51,954 bases of DNA from Paenibacillus sinensis (GTDB lineage: Bacteria > Bacillota > Bacilli > Paenibacillales > Paenibacillaceae): contig NZ_JAHCMB010000013.1 of the NCBI RefSeq assembly GCF_019904155.1, positions 46,375 to 98,328 on the forward strand. The letters run 5' to 3'. Made by a program: the position numbers and the translations under genes. The notes under the pieces were generated by a model. The model was not told where the DNA came from. It saw nothing but the letters and a program-made list of their open reading frames with translations, and did not search any database. Shown here in pieces: positions 17,474 through 26,246 of this stretch (positions are counted from its first letter, which is position 1; each line of letters opens with the position of its first letter).

Positions 17474-18313
17474 ATGAATGAGAATAACGGGAATCAGCCA
17501 CAAACAAGCGAGGCGGTAACATCCGCTGCCAGCGAGGAGTTGTGGAATGAAGATACATACAGCGCCTGGGTTGCACGCTTCGGAACGCCGGAGGAAGCTG
17601 CCGCCAAATTGAAGAATGATCCGTCCGCCAGACTTCAGCCTTTGATCCGTCACTTGGGGGATGTGCAGGGTAGAAGAATCATGAACATCATGGGGTCAAA
17701 CGGATACAAGGCAGTGGCGCTGGGATTGCTCGGAGCCGAAGTGACCGTTGCGGATTTCTCCGAAGGCAATGCGCGCTATGCAGCCGAACTGGCTGAAGCG
17801 GCGGGTGTAGAGCTTCATTATCTAGTCTCCGATGTGTTGAAGCTGCCGCTTGATGAGCTTTCCGGCGCCTTTGATCTCGTATTTGCAGAACAGGGCATCG
17901 TCCATTATTTTACGGACCTGAAACCCTTTATGGATACGGCGGCGGCGCTGCTGACCCCTGGGGGAAGATTTGTACTGCGTGATTTCCATCCCGTATCGAC
18001 CAAGCTGATTTCTTCCAAAGGCTCGACTGCCAAAATCCGCAAGCATAAGGTCACGGGAGATTATTTCGATGAATCCCTTGAGGAGAAAAAGGTTTCTTAC
18101 TCCAAATACTCGCCCGGAGAAGAGGGGGGCGGGGAGACGGCTGGTGTCGTCTATTGGCGCAAATGGACGCTTGGCGAAATCGTAACTGCCGCTGCGGCAA
18201 GCGGCCTGATTATCGAGAAGCTGGTGGAGGAACCGAATCTGTCATCCGACGTGTTCGATAAAGGCATCCCGAAGACATTTGTACTTTGCGCGGTGAAGCC
18301 CCGGGGATACTAA
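17474..18313 (+). CDS. Class I SAM-dependent methyltransferase
   Basis: 279 residues. The Rossmann motif I is an atypical IMNIMGSNGYKAVAL (residues 69-83), followed by the acidic loop VTVADFSEGNARYA, motif II DLVFAEQGIVHYF and motif III LLTPGGRFVLRDFHPV. The last third (YWRKWTLGEIVTAAAASGL) suggests a small-molecule rather than nucleic-acid substrate, as in ubiquinone-type methyltransferases. AAGGAG lies upstream of ATG 17474. Acceptor unknown. Confidence 0.8.
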   Translation: MNENNGNQPQTSEAVTSAASEELWNEDTYSAWVARFGTPEEAAAKLKNDPSARLQPLIRHLGDVQGRRIMNIMGSNGYKAVALGLLGAEVTVADFSEGNARYAAELAEAAGVELHYLVSDVLKLPLDELSGAFDLVFAEQGIVHYFTDLKPFMDTAAALLTPGGRFVLRDFHPVSTKLISSKGSTAKIRKHKVTGDYFDESLEEKKVSYSKYSPGEEGGGETAGVVYWRKWTLGEIVTAAAASGLIIEKLVEEPNLSSDVFDKGIPKTFVLCAVKPRGY

Positions 18314-18372
18314 TCGTTCTTCGATACAAGATTCCGGCGGGAGCGGGTTCAAAGATACTTCAATGTAAAACA

Positions 18373-18419
18373 AGCGGCAGTCCCGGGCTGGAGTACAAGT
18401 CCTGGACTGCCGCTATTTT
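18373..18419. terminator. Bidirectional terminator between methyltransferase and VOC genes
   Basis: Perfect 11-bp stem AGCGGCAGTCC (18373-18383) with GGACTGCCGCT (18404-18414), followed by ATTTTATT on the plus strand and, read on the minus strand, followed by TTGTTTTA. It serves both convergent transcripts. Confidence 0.85.
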
Positions 18420-18431
18420 ATTCAACTATCG

Positions 18432-18806
18432 TTACTTTTTTTCCATTACGGCAAAGTAGTTGTCTTCATGATCTGCGAAGTTAAAGACTCTTCCGGAGGG
18501 GAGTTCAACGATTTCTCCAACGGTGACTTTTTTGTTCGTCAGATCACTGTATAATTGATCGAAATCTTCCGTGAAGAACATTAATGACGGTGTTCCCAGA
18601 TTCATTTCAGGATTCATCTTGGCAACGAGTTCTTTACTGTGCAGTACAATGCTGGTTGCCGCACCCTTAGGTGCAACTTCGAACCACTTCATCTGACCGT
18701 TGGCTTCTTCCGAAATGACCTCGAACCCCAATTTTTCTGTCCAAAAAACTTTGGATTCGTCCTGGTTGCTCACATACAACATAACTTGCCCAAGTTGATT
18801 TATCAT
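18432..18806 (-). CDS. VOC (glyoxalase/bleomycin-resistance fold) family protein
   Basis: 124-residue vicinal-oxygen-chelate protein with the paired beta-alpha-beta-beta-beta units (MLYVSNQDESKVFWTEKLGFEV and a second half ending FNFADHEDNYFAVMEK). The second half carries a Glu/Asp-rich end rather than a complete glyoxalase I metal set, so the activity is open. It follows the SRPBCC gene with 14 bases between and is read with it and the ArsR regulator. Confidence 0.85.
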   Translation of the reverse strand: MINQLGQVMLYVSNQDESKVFWTEKLGFEVISEEANGQMKWFEVAPKGAATSIVLHSKELVAKMNPEMNLGTPSLMFFTEDFDQLYSDLTNKKVTVGEIVELPSGRVFNFADHEDNYFAVMEKK

Positions 18807-18820
18807 TATGTTTTCACTCC

Positions 18821-19333
18821 TTATTTATAGGATTCCAGCAGCTCGCCCAGGCGATTCCACGTTTCGGTGATTCCTTGCAGCATGCCCATGTCCATGACGG
18901 TTTTTAGGGCCTCTGCCGACATATATTCAGAACGGCTTATCAACTTGGTCTTGCCGCCCAGGTCGATAAAGTCCATCATGATTAGGGTTGACGGCATGGA
19001 CTCGTTTATATTACCCTCGGCATCCGAGAAGTAATCGGTGTAGATGATCTTCTCCGGCTCGACAATTTCCTTGTAAACGCCCTTTCCCCATGACTCCATG
19101 CCGTAAAATTGACTTTGATTCGGATCAACACACTTCATACAGTAATGCCACACGCCGCCTGGACGGAAATCGATGCTGCAGACCGGGATTTCCCAGCCTT
19201 TCGGTCCCCACCAACGCTTGAGATGCTCAGGTTCCTTGAACATCCGGAATACGAGATCGCGTGGCGCGTCGAATACGCGCTCCAGCACCAGGACACGATC
19301 GTTCTCTACGCTCGATGATATCTTGTCTGACAT
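18821..19333 (-). CDS. SRPBCC/AHSA1-domain protein
   Basis: 170-residue START-like (Aha1 C-terminal-type) protein: VLERVFDAPRDLVFRMFKEPEHLKRWWGPKGWE is the signature opening strand and helix, followed by FRPGGVWHYCM and the late TEYMSAEAL-like helix region. It probably forms a hydrophobic ligand cavity. ATG 19333 has AGGAGGAG upstream; a longer frame to 19531 lies within arsR. The ArsR-AHSA1 gene pair is common in Firmicutes and Actinobacteria and usually of unknown substrate. Confidence 0.88.
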   Translation of the reverse strand: MSDKISSSVENDRVLVLERVFDAPRDLVFRMFKEPEHLKRWWGPKGWEIPVCSIDFRPGGVWHYCMKCVDPNQSQFYGMESWGKGVYKEIVEPEKIIYTDYFSDAEGNINESMPSTLIMMDFIDLGGKTKLISRSEYMSAEALKTVMDMGMLQGITETWNRLGELLESYK

Positions 19334-19361
19334 GGTTGCCACTCCTCCTAATGAAATGATG

Positions 19362-19703
19362 TTATGGCTTGTCCTTGTTCTGCAGTTCACGCAAGTAATT
19401 GTCCAAGTTATCAAATCTTTCTTCCATGATATGCCGGAAGGATTGCACCCAATCATCCATCGCTTGAAAGGGTTCAGCCCGGAGTGTGTAGATCCGACGG
19501 TTCGCATCGATTCGCACTTCCACAATCCCACTGTCGCTAAGCACTTTCAAATGCTTCGACGCTTGTGGCTGGCGAAGCCCCAGACGTTCGGCGATTTCGC
19601 CTACGGCCAGAGGGCCATCTCGCAGCAGTTGAACGATATTCATACGATTTGGTTCAGCTAAAGCACTCAGCGTCGTTATGTCCATTCGACTTATGCCGGA
19701 CAT
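19362..19703 (-). CDS. ArsR-family transcriptional repressor
   Basis: 113-residue winged-helix regulator: LSALAEPNRMNIVQLLRDGPLAVGEIAERLGLRQPQASKHLKVL with recognition helix at about residues 40-55. There is no CxC metal motif, so it is of the non-metal ArsR subgroup that typically sits before AHSA1 genes. ATG 19703 follows GAGGTGAG. It heads the ArsR-SRPBCC-VOC transcript. Confidence 0.9.
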   Translation of the reverse strand: MSGISRMDITTLSALAEPNRMNIVQLLRDGPLAVGEIAERLGLRQPQASKHLKVLSDSGIVEVRIDANRRIYTLRAEPFQAMDDWVQSFRHIMEERFDNLDNYLRELQNKDKP

Positions 19704-19781
19704 GTTGCTCACCTCTGTATTTGATGGTTTGTTTGTGTAATCATCTCCTTGATTCAGGGTAACTTTCATCCTGCCGATATT

Positions 19782-19811
19782 AATATACCCGATGGGGAAT
19801 ATTCTAGTCAA
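19782..19811 (-). promoter_or_regulatory. Sigma-A promoter of the arsR-SRPBCC-VOC operon
   Basis: On the minus strand, TTGACT (19811-19806) and TATATT (19787-19782) are separated by 18 bp, giving a start near 19775 and a leader of about 70 bases to ATG 19703. Confidence 0.7.
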
Positions 19812-19859
19812 GGAATATAAAATTTTAAATACTGAAACTGACTATCAAGATAATCAGTA

Positions 19860-20762
19860 TTAAATCCCGGATCTGATGGCGGTCAGGCGGTTCACGACGA
19901 TCTGCTCCGCCTCTGTCAGAACATGGTCCCGTCGCTGGACGAGAAACAAGCCGGGACTATCCGGAATCCTGCCCGGCAGTGACAGGACGACCAGCCGGCC
20001 GGCTTCCACTTCCCGCCTGGTTCCCATACGGGACAGAATGGCGATTCCCGCCCCGGCTTCCGTCATGTTTCCGGCCGCTTGGGAGCTGTCGGCCACAACC
20101 CGGCTTTGCAGGCGGATACCGTTCAGAGCGGCCCAGCGGTCGGAGAATGTGCGAAGTGCGAGACCTTCGCCCAGCTGGATTACCGGCTCTGCGGCGATCT
20201 GTCCTGGAGCAAGCTCATTCTGCCGGGCAAAGGGATGATCGGGAGAACAGGCCAGTACGGCTTCATCCTCTTCAAGCTGTGTGACCAGGAACAGATCGTC
20301 CTCCGTCCGTAGCCCGTGAACGATGGCCAGCGGCAGCTTGCGGTCGCGAATCTGGCTCAGCAGTGCGTCAACGTTGTCTGTAGTCTGCAGCGTTACCTCC
20401 AGATCCGGGTGCTCGGCGGTTAGGCGGGTGAGCAGGGAAGGGAGCATTTCCAGCGATGGAATGGCCGATGCCCCAATCCGCAGGCTGAACCTCGAACGTC
20501 CTGCCGTCTTATGGACAGCCCGCTCCGCGTCCGCCGCGAGGGCGACAATCCGGAGCGCGTACGGATGCAGGGCTTGTCCGGCCTCGGTTAACAGGACGCG
20601 CCCGCTGCGATTCTGGAAGAGCGGCACGCCAAGTTCGGATTCCAGTGACTTCATATGAAAGGAGACGGTGGGCTGCTTCAAGCCCAGTTCCGACGCTACA
20701 TCGGTAACTTTTTTATATTTTTCGATCAGCACCACGATCTGCAATTTTAATAGATTCAACAT
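19860..20762 (-). CDS. LysR-type transcriptional regulator
   Basis: 300-residue LysR protein: HTH at about 18-40 (VTDVASELGLKQPTVSFHMKSLESELGVPLF), effector domain from about 90 with the RIGASAIPSLEMLPSLL opening strand. The N terminus MLNLLKLQIVVLIEKYKKVTDVA differs from the LysR protein at 6.3-7.2 kb, so they are not recent duplicates. It is divergent from pstS, but a role in phosphate control is not expected; its target is unknown. Confidence 0.88.
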   Translation of the reverse strand: MLNLLKLQIVVLIEKYKKVTDVASELGLKQPTVSFHMKSLESELGVPLFQNRSGRVLLTEAGQALHPYALRIVALAADAERAVHKTAGRSRFSLRIGASAIPSLEMLPSLLTRLTAEHPDLEVTLQTTDNVDALLSQIRDRKLPLAIVHGLRTEDDLFLVTQLEEDEAVLACSPDHPFARQNELAPGQIAAEPVIQLGEGLALRTFSDRWAALNGIRLQSRVVADSSQAAGNMTEAGAGIAILSRMGTRREVEAGRLVVLSLPGRIPDSPGLFLVQRRDHVLTEAEQIVVNRLTAIRSGI

Positions 20763-20872
20763 AAATCCTCCGGTATTTCGTCATAATAAGAAGAAAAACG
20801 AGCCTTTCTTCTACTCATTATAGAATAATTCTATGTTACTATACATCTTTTCTTGTGGTTTTTATCTGTGAT

Positions 20873-20913
20873 TTTACACAATTCGGACATTTATCTAACG
20901 CAGAGATTTTACA
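20873..20913 (+). promoter_or_regulatory. Candidate PhoP boxes upstream of pstS
   Basis: TTTACA (20873-20878), CGGACA (20884-20889) and CTAACG (20895-20900) are spaced 11 bp apart, and TTTACA recurs at 20908-20913. B. subtilis PhoP binds TT(A/T/C)ACA-type hexamers at about this period. A -10-like TATGAT at 20943-20948 without a good -35 fits an activated promoter. Confidence 0.5.
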
Positions 20914-20976
20914 ATTGAACATGTCAGGAGATTTAGACAAGTTATGATTACAAAATGTAGGAGGAGACAAACACTA

Positions 20977-21930
20977 ATGCGTTCTAAAAAATCCTGGGTA
21001 CTGGCACTTGCATTGACTAGCGTGATGGCACTTTCGGCATGCGGAAATAATAATGGGGGAAATAATGCGGCAGGCAGCAGCAATGCTCCGGCCAGCAGCG
21101 CAACTACAGAGACAAGCAGCGGCGCAGAAGTTAGCGGTTCGATTCTGGCTTCCGGCTCGACGGCTCTTCAGCCGCTCGTGGAACAGGTTGCCGAGAAATT
21201 CATGGAGAAGAACTCCGGCGTTGACATTCAGGTTCAGGGCGGAGGCAGCGGCACCGGTTTGACGCAGGTAGCCGAGAAGCAAGTGGACATCGGTAACTCC
21301 GATGTGTTCGCAGAAGAGAAGCTGAAGGATGCTGATGCAGAAAAGGCTAAAGCACTTGTTGACCATCAGGTGGCTGTAGTCGCGATCGCCGCGGTTACCC
21401 ATCCGGGAGTTGGCGTTGATAACCTGACGAAGCAACAGCTGGTTGATATTTTCACAGGAAAGATCACGAACTGGAAAGATGTAGGCGGCGCGGATCAGAA
21501 GATTCAAATTATCAACCGTCCGGCAAGCTCCGGTACTCGCGCAACTTTCGAGAATTTCGCTCTGGGAACGAAGACGGAAGACCTTCAGGGCTCCATCCAG
21601 GAAGATTCCTCGGGTACGGTTAAGAAAATGATCGGCGAAACACCGGGAGCGATTGGTTACCTGGCTCTGTCCTACCTGGACAACACGGTTCAGACGCTGA
21701 AATATGACAGTGTAGATCCTTCCGTCGACAATGTCGTGAGCGGCAAGTATCCGGTATGGGCTTACGAGCACATGTACACGAACGGCGAGCCGAATGCTAC
21801 TATCAAGGCTTTCCTGGATTACATCATGACTGATGAAGTTCAGAACGGCGACGTGACGGAGCTTGGATACATCCCGGCAAGCAAGATGCAGGTATCCCGC
21901 GACGTAAGCGGAACAGTAACGAACAAGTAA
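20977..21930 (+). CDS. pstS: Phosphate ABC transporter substrate-binding lipoprotein PstS
   Basis: 317-residue lipoprotein with lipobox ALSAC (Cys22) and a low-complexity Asn/Gly/Ser linker. Phosphate-site motifs include ASGSTALQPL, GGGSGTGLTQV, IGNSDVF and NRPASSGTRATFE. It captures inorganic phosphate outside the membrane for PstCAB. ATG 20977 follows AGGAGGAG; the upstream ATG 20944 lacks a ribosome site. Two stem-loops follow the gene, consistent with more pstS than pstCAB message. Confidence 0.95.
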   Translation: MRSKKSWVLALALTSVMALSACGNNNGGNNAAGSSNAPASSATTETSSGAEVSGSILASGSTALQPLVEQVAEKFMEKNSGVDIQVQGGGSGTGLTQVAEKQVDIGNSDVFAEEKLKDADAEKAKALVDHQVAVVAIAAVTHPGVGVDNLTKQQLVDIFTGKITNWKDVGGADQKIQIINRPASSGTRATFENFALGTKTEDLQGSIQEDSSGTVKKMIGETPGAIGYLALSYLDNTVQTLKYDSVDPSVDNVVSGKYPVWAYEHMYTNGEPNATIKAFLDYIMTDEVQNGDVTELGYIPASKMQVSRDVSGTVTNK

Positions 21931-21936
21931 TCATCA

Positions 21937-21994
21937 GGCCGCCTAGCGGCCTCCTCACAGAAAACGGAGGCGGAATTCCTTCTGCCTCTCTTTT
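21937..21994 (+). terminator. Two stem-loops between pstS and pstC (attenuator)
   Basis: GGCCGC-CTA-GCGGCC (21937-21951) is followed by GAGGCGGAA (21967-21975) pairing with TTCTGCCTC (21980-21988) and TCTTTT. The second resembles a weak intrinsic terminator and would allow partial read-through into pstC. Confidence 0.75.
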
Positions 21995-22017
21995 CACTTT
22001 AATGAGAAGGGATCTGC

Positions 22018-22947
22018 ATGATGGTTCAAAAAACAAAAGTCTTGCCCGGTAAGAACTCCAAATCCCGTTTGGAAAAACATCATATCGAAGACCTGATCGG
22101 ACGTTCCTACATGTCCTTTTGCGTGCTTCTTCTTATTGTCGCCATTATTTCCATGGTGTATTTTGTTATGTCAAAAGGTGTATCCACATTCGCGGTGAAC
22201 AAGGTGAGCGTATCGGAGTTTCTGTTCGGCACCACCTGGTCGCCGGAAGGCGACAATCCTTCCTATGGAGCTTTCCCGTTTATCGCCGGCTCTTTTGTGA
22301 CGACGCTGCTGGCCGCTGTTATCGCCAGTCCGCTGAGCATCTGCGCCGCGCTCTTTATGACCGAAATCGTTCCGGGCTGGGGCAAAAAACTCCTTCAACC
22401 GGTTATTGAGCTGCTGTCCGGCATTCCGTCCGTTGTGTATGGTTTCGTCGGGCTCAGTGTTATTGTGCCGTTCCTTCGCAATGTATTCCCCGGTCAGGGG
22501 ATTGGTGTTGCGGCCGGCGCGCTTGTGCTGTCTGTCATGATTCTTCCGACGATTACCAGTGTGGCTGCGGACGCGCTTTCCGCGCTGCCCCAGAACCTGA
22601 AGGAATCTTCCTACGCGCTTGGAGCGACCCGCTGGCAGACGATTGCGCGCGTGGTGCTTCCGACGACCATGCCCGCCATCATGACAGGCGTCGTGCTCGG
22701 CATGGCCCGCGCTTTCGGCGAAGCGCTTGCCGTTCAGATGGTTATCGGCAACGCGCCGTTCATTCCGACATCGCTGTTCGAGTCAGCTTCCACGCTGACC
22801 AGCGTAATTACCCTGAGCATGGGCAACACGACGATGGGTTCGCCGCAGAATAACGCGCTCTGGAGCATGGCTCTCGTGCTGATGCTGATGACATTCCTGT
22901 TCGTATTTGTGGTTCGTTTGCTGGAGAAGAGGAGGGCGATTCGATGA
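22018..22947 (+). CDS. pstC: Phosphate ABC transporter permease PstC
   Basis: 309-residue permease with about six TM segments. Family blocks: LFGTTWSPEGDNPSYGAFPFIAGS, LLSGIPSVVYGFVGL and the EAA-like YALGATRWQTIARVVLPTTMPAIMTG. It forms the channel with PstA. ATG 22018 follows AGAAGGGA; ATG 22021 is equally possible. The 3' end overlaps pstA by 4 bases (ATGA). Confidence 0.95.
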   Translation: MMVQKTKVLPGKNSKSRLEKHHIEDLIGRSYMSFCVLLLIVAIISMVYFVMSKGVSTFAVNKVSVSEFLFGTTWSPEGDNPSYGAFPFIAGSFVTTLLAAVIASPLSICAALFMTEIVPGWGKKLLQPVIELLSGIPSVVYGFVGLSVIVPFLRNVFPGQGIGVAAGALVLSVMILPTITSVAADALSALPQNLKESSYALGATRWQTIARVVLPTTMPAIMTGVVLGMARAFGEALAVQMVIGNAPFIPTSLFESASTLTSVITLSMGNTTMGSPQNNALWSMALVLMLMTFLFVFVVRLLEKRRAIR

Positions 22948-23840
22948 AAGCCAAGACAGCGGATAAAATTGCTACCGTTGTTATCGTCACATTCGCGCTG
23001 CTGATCGTGGCTGTACTGGTCGGGCTGCTCGGCTATATTCTGTTCCGGGGCGCCAGCCATATCAGCTGGGATTTCCTGACCTCCGTTCCGCAGAAGATCC
23101 GGGCAGGCGGAGGGATCGGGCCGCAGCTGTTCAACTCGCTGTTCCTGCTGGTGCTGACCCTGATCATTACGGTCCCGCTCGGGCTTGGTGCCGGCATTTA
23201 CATGGCCGAATATGCTCGTCCTGGTAAAATTACCGACTTCATTCGTCTCATCGTGGAAGTACTCTCTTCGTTTCCGTCGATCGTTGTTGGCCTGTTCGGT
23301 TTGCTGCTGATCGTTAATATCTTCGGTCTGGGCTTCTCGCTCGTATCCGGAGCGCTCGCGCTCACCGTGTTCAACCTTCCGCTGATGGTGCGGATTACGG
23401 AGCAGGCATTCCGCAGCGTGCCTACCCAGCAGAAGGAAGCGGGCTTTGCGCTTGGTTTGTCCAAATGGCGCATTGTTACAACTGTGCTGTTTCCTGTAGC
23501 ACTGCCTGCCATCATCACGGGCACGATTCTATCGGCAGGGCGCGTATTTGGCGAAGCCGCCGCCTTGATGTTCACGGCTGGAATGAGCAGCCCGAGACTG
23601 GACTTCAGCAACTGGAATCCGCTAAGCTCTAACTCGCCGCTCAATCCGTTCCGACCGGCTGAGACGCTTGCCGTTCATATCTGGAAGATCAACAGTGAAG
23701 GGCTTGCGCCTGATGCTGCACAGATTGCGGCAGGTGCTTCGGCAGTACTTGTGATCATGGTTCTGTTATTCAACCTCGCCGCTCGCTTCTTCGGCCGGTT
23801 CATCTACCGGAAGCTGACGGCATCCCGAAGAATGAACTAA
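22944..23840 (+). CDS. pstA: Phosphate ABC transporter permease PstA
   Basis: 298-residue permease: [42 protein letters not shown] and the EAA-like [26 protein letters not shown] identify PstA. The start overlaps the pstC stop, implying coupled translation. Confidence 0.95.
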   Translation: MKAKTADKIATVVIVTFALLIVAVLVGLLGYILFRGASHISWDFLTSVPQKIRAGGGIGPQLFNSLFLLVLTLIITVPLGLGAGIYMAEYARPGKITDFIRLIVEVLSSFPSIVVGLFGLLLIVNIFGLGFSLVSGALALTVFNLPLMVRITEQAFRSVPTQQKEAGFALGLSKWRIVTTVLFPVALPAIITGTILSAGRVFGEAAALMFTAGMSSPRLDFSNWNPLSSNSPLNPFRPAETLAVHIWKINSEGLAPDAAQIAAGASAVLVIMVLLFNLAARFFGRFIYRKLTASRRMN

Positions 23841-23856
23841 TAAGGAGGATTACCAA

Positions 23857-24657
23857 ATGGAAGCGACAATTGCAGCACCCGGCATCGTTCAGGCTGCCAA
23901 GGCGGAGCGGAATTTCCGGACCGAGAGTCTGAGTATTTTTTATGGAACATATGAAGCGGTGAAGGGCATCAGCATCCCTTTTCCCGAGAACACGGTAACA
24001 GCTCTCATCGGACCATCCGGCTGCGGGAAGTCCACTTTCCTGCGGTCTTTGAACCGCATGAATGACGAAATCTCCGGCTCGACCACAAAAGGAAGCATCT
24101 GGATCGACGGCGTCGATATCAATGCTCCAGGCACTGATGTAATCAAGCTGCGTCAGAAGATCGGGATGGTATGGCAGAAACCGAACCCTTTTTACAAATC
24201 GATCTATGACAATATCGCCTTTGGTCCCCGTTATCACGGCGTGAAAGGGAAGAAAGCGCTGGATGAAATCGTGGAGAGCAGCCTGCGCCGCGCCGCGCTG
24301 TGGGATGAAGTCAAGGACCGCCTGAAGGATTCGGCCCTCGCTCTTTCCGGCGGACAGCAGCAGCGTCTGTGCATCGCACGCGCGCTGTCGGTTAATCCGC
24401 GCATCCTGCTGCTGGACGAACCTGCCTCTGCGCTTGACCCGGTATCTACAGGGAAGATCGAAGAACTGATCAAGGAACTGAAGGAAGAATTGCGGATTGT
24501 TATTGTTACACATAATATGCAGCAAGCTGCCAGAATTTCTGATTTCACCGCCTATTTCTACCTGGGTCAACTGATCGAGTACGGGCAGACGGACCAGGTG
24601 TTTACGAACCCGAAAAATACGATGACGCAGGAATATATTATGGGACGGTTCGGCTGA
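23857..24657 (+). CDS. pstB: Phosphate ABC transporter ATPase PstB
   Basis: 266-residue ATPase: Walker A GPSGCGKS (52-59), [10 protein letters not shown] typical of PstB, Q-loop MVWQKPNPF, signature [15 protein letters not shown], Walker [14 protein letters not shown]-loop VTHNMQQA. About 20 residues precede the usual PstB N terminus. AAGGAGG lies before ATG 23857. The operon ends here without phoU, which often follows pstB. Confidence 0.95.
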   Translation: MEATIAAPGIVQAAKAERNFRTESLSIFYGTYEAVKGISIPFPENTVTALIGPSGCGKSTFLRSLNRMNDEISGSTTKGSIWIDGVDINAPGTDVIKLRQKIGMVWQKPNPFYKSIYDNIAFGPRYHGVKGKKALDEIVESSLRRAALWDEVKDRLKDSALALSGGQQQRLCIARALSVNPRILLLDEPASALDPVSTGKIEELIKELKEELRIVIVTHNMQQAARISDFTAYFYLGQLIEYGQTDQVFTNPKNTMTQEYIMGRFG

Positions 24658-24680
24658 GATGCCGGATGTCTTATCAACTG

Positions 24681-24735
24681 AAACGCCGGATTCTTTTTCA
24701 TTGCGAATTGAAAAAGAGTCCGGCGTTTGTTTGTT
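24681..24735 (+). terminator. Terminator of the pst operon
   Basis: A 20-bp stem (24681-24700 with 24709-24728, one G-T pair, 8-base loop) is followed by GTTTGTTG. The stem is very long; its inner arms are A/T tracts. Confidence 0.8.
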
Positions 24736-24759
24736 GTTCCTCTATTTCCGAAATGCAGC

Positions 24760-24808
24760 TTGAAAAACTAATGTAATTAGTTTATATTTAAACTAATCAC
24801 ATTAGTTT
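24760..24808 (+). promoter_or_regulatory. Promoter with two tandem palindromic operators (AAACTAAT-N3-ATTAGTTT)
   Basis: TTGAAA (24760-24765) and TATATT (24783-24788) are 17 bp apart. The perfect inverted repeat AAACTAAT-N3-ATTAGTTT occurs twice: 24765-24783, filling the -35/-10 spacer, and 24790-24808, at the expected start site. The centres are 25 bp apart. The obvious candidate ligand is the TetR regulator encoded second in the operon. Confidence 0.8.
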
Positions 24809-24820
24809 GGAGGGTTCGAT

Positions 24821-25534
24821 ATGCGTGTTACTCGTGAAGGTAAGCTGATCCAGTTGACATGGATGCCCCGGTTCTTTCCGGTCAATTGTTATTTGGTGGA
24901 AGAGGAACGGGAGCTGACTTTAATTGACGCAGGCATGCCGTTCAGTCTGAAAGGAATACTTCGCGCCACGGAGGAGCTTGGCAAGCCGCTTACGCGAATA
25001 GTCCTGACCCATGCGCATGATGATCATGTCGGAGCCGTCGATGCGTTGAAACGTCTGCTGCCCGAAGCGCAGCTCTGTATTTCGGAGCGTGATGCCAGCC
25101 TGCTCAGAGGCGACCGTTCGCTGCGCTCCGGTGAGCCTAACACGCCGATTCGCGGAGGGGTGCCGAAGAAGATTGCCAGTCTTCCGGATATGCTGATCCA
25201 GGAAGGCGGGGAAATCGGTTCGCTTAACGCTTTATCAACACCGGGCCATACTCCCGGCTCCATGACGTTCCTTGACCGGCGGAGCGGCGCCGTCATCGTG
25301 GGAGATGCCTTTCAAACCTTCCGGAGAACAGCGGTATCCGGCGACACCGTACCGCTCTTTCCTTTCCCTTCGCTGGCGACCTGGAGCAAGGAGAAGGCGC
25401 TGGAGAGCGCCGGACGGATTCGGGATCTGAAGCCTTCACTGCTGGCAGTGGGCCATGGAGATTTGCTGAAGAATCCAGCCCGGCGTATTGATGAGGCGAT
25501 TGCTGCAGCGGAGCGTCGGATCACAGGAAACTGA
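24821..25534 (+). CDS. MBL-fold metallo-hydrolase
   Basis: 237-residue metallo-beta-lactamase-fold protein: HxHxDH as THAHDDHVG (His64, His66, Asp68, His69), then TPGHTPGSM, GDAFQT and the terminal GHGD, giving a complete dinuclear metal site. Such proteins include glyoxalase II-like, lactonase-like and uncharacterised hydrolases. GGAGGG is before ATG 24821. It is followed 15 bases later by a TetR regulator and led by twin operators, so it appears to be an inducible detoxification-type hydrolase (inference). Confidence 0.88.
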   Translation: MRVTREGKLIQLTWMPRFFPVNCYLVEEERELTLIDAGMPFSLKGILRATEELGKPLTRIVLTHAHDDHVGAVDALKRLLPEAQLCISERDASLLRGDRSLRSGEPNTPIRGGVPKKIASLPDMLIQEGGEIGSLNALSTPGHTPGSMTFLDRRSGAVIVGDAFQTFRRTAVSGDTVPLFPFPSLATWSKEKALESAGRIRDLKPSLLAVGHGDLLKNPARRIDEAIAAAERRITGN

Positions 25535-25549
25535 CAAGGAGGCGGCAGG

Positions 25550-26134
25550 ATGTCACCGAGAGCGGGATTGGACAGAAGCAAAATCGTAACGGCAGCTGCA
25601 GCGATCGCCGATGAGCAGGGGGTGGAGGGCGTTACGCTCGCCGCATTGGCAGCCAGGCTTGGCGTTCGTTCGCCTTCCCTGTACAACCATATCGATGGAC
25701 AGAACGGGCTGCGTGTGCTGCTTGCTATTCATGGATTGAACAAACTGGGCGATGAAATCAGCGAGGCTTCCCGGGGAATGAGCGGAGCCGATGCCATTCA
25801 GGCCATGGGCAAGGGGTATGCCGACTTCGCCAGACGGCATCCAGGCTTGTATGAAATGACGCTTCAGGCACCCGATGGGGCTCATGCTGAATTGATCGAA
25901 GCAGGCGAGCGGGTGCTGAAGCTGATCATCGACCTGCTTAAGCCATACCGGATGGATGAACAGGCTGAGCTGCATGCGGTTCGGGGATTGCGCAGCATTC
26001 TTCATGGCTTCGCCTCTCTGGAGCAGAAAGGGGGCTTCGGGATGCCGCTGGATACCGGGCTCAGCCTGCATACAACGCTGGAAGCCTTCCTTAGCGGTAT
26101 CGATAAATTCAGGGGCATTCAGGGGAAGGTTTAA
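25550..26134 (+). CDS. TetR/AcrR-family regulator with WHG-type C-terminal domain
   Basis: 194 residues: HTH at about 26-46 (TLAALAARLGVRSPSLYNHI) and the C-terminal WHG-type ligand domain (RSILHGFASLEQKGGFGMPLD). It is co-transcribed with the MBL hydrolase and probably represses the shared promoter through the paired palindromes. AAGGAGGC precedes ATG 25550. Confidence 0.9.
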   Translation: MSPRAGLDRSKIVTAAAAIADEQGVEGVTLAALAARLGVRSPSLYNHIDGQNGLRVLLAIHGLNKLGDEISEASRGMSGADAIQAMGKGYADFARRHPGLYEMTLQAPDGAHAELIEAGERVLKLIIDLLKPYRMDEQAELHAVRGLRSILHGFASLEQKGGFGMPLDTGLSLHTTLEAFLSGIDKFRGIQGKV

Positions 26135-26246
26135 TAATGGCTCCGGTCTGCATCCGACTCCGATTTCACGGCAACCCTTCGGGTTAAACTTCCGTCAGCA
26201 GGGTAAGTAACAAGTATTCCACTAAGCCAAGAAAGAAGGGGTATGT
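26135..26246 (+). other. Short gap with small hairpin
   Basis: AACCC-TTC-GGGTT at 26173-26185 is the only structure seen; no T-run follows, so a terminator call is weak. AGAAAGAAGGGG precedes ATG 26247. Confidence 0.3.

Noticed and set aside
19334..19531. N-terminal extension of the SRPBCC protein
   Set aside because: It overlaps arsR in another frame; ATG 19333 has AGGAGGAG upstream.
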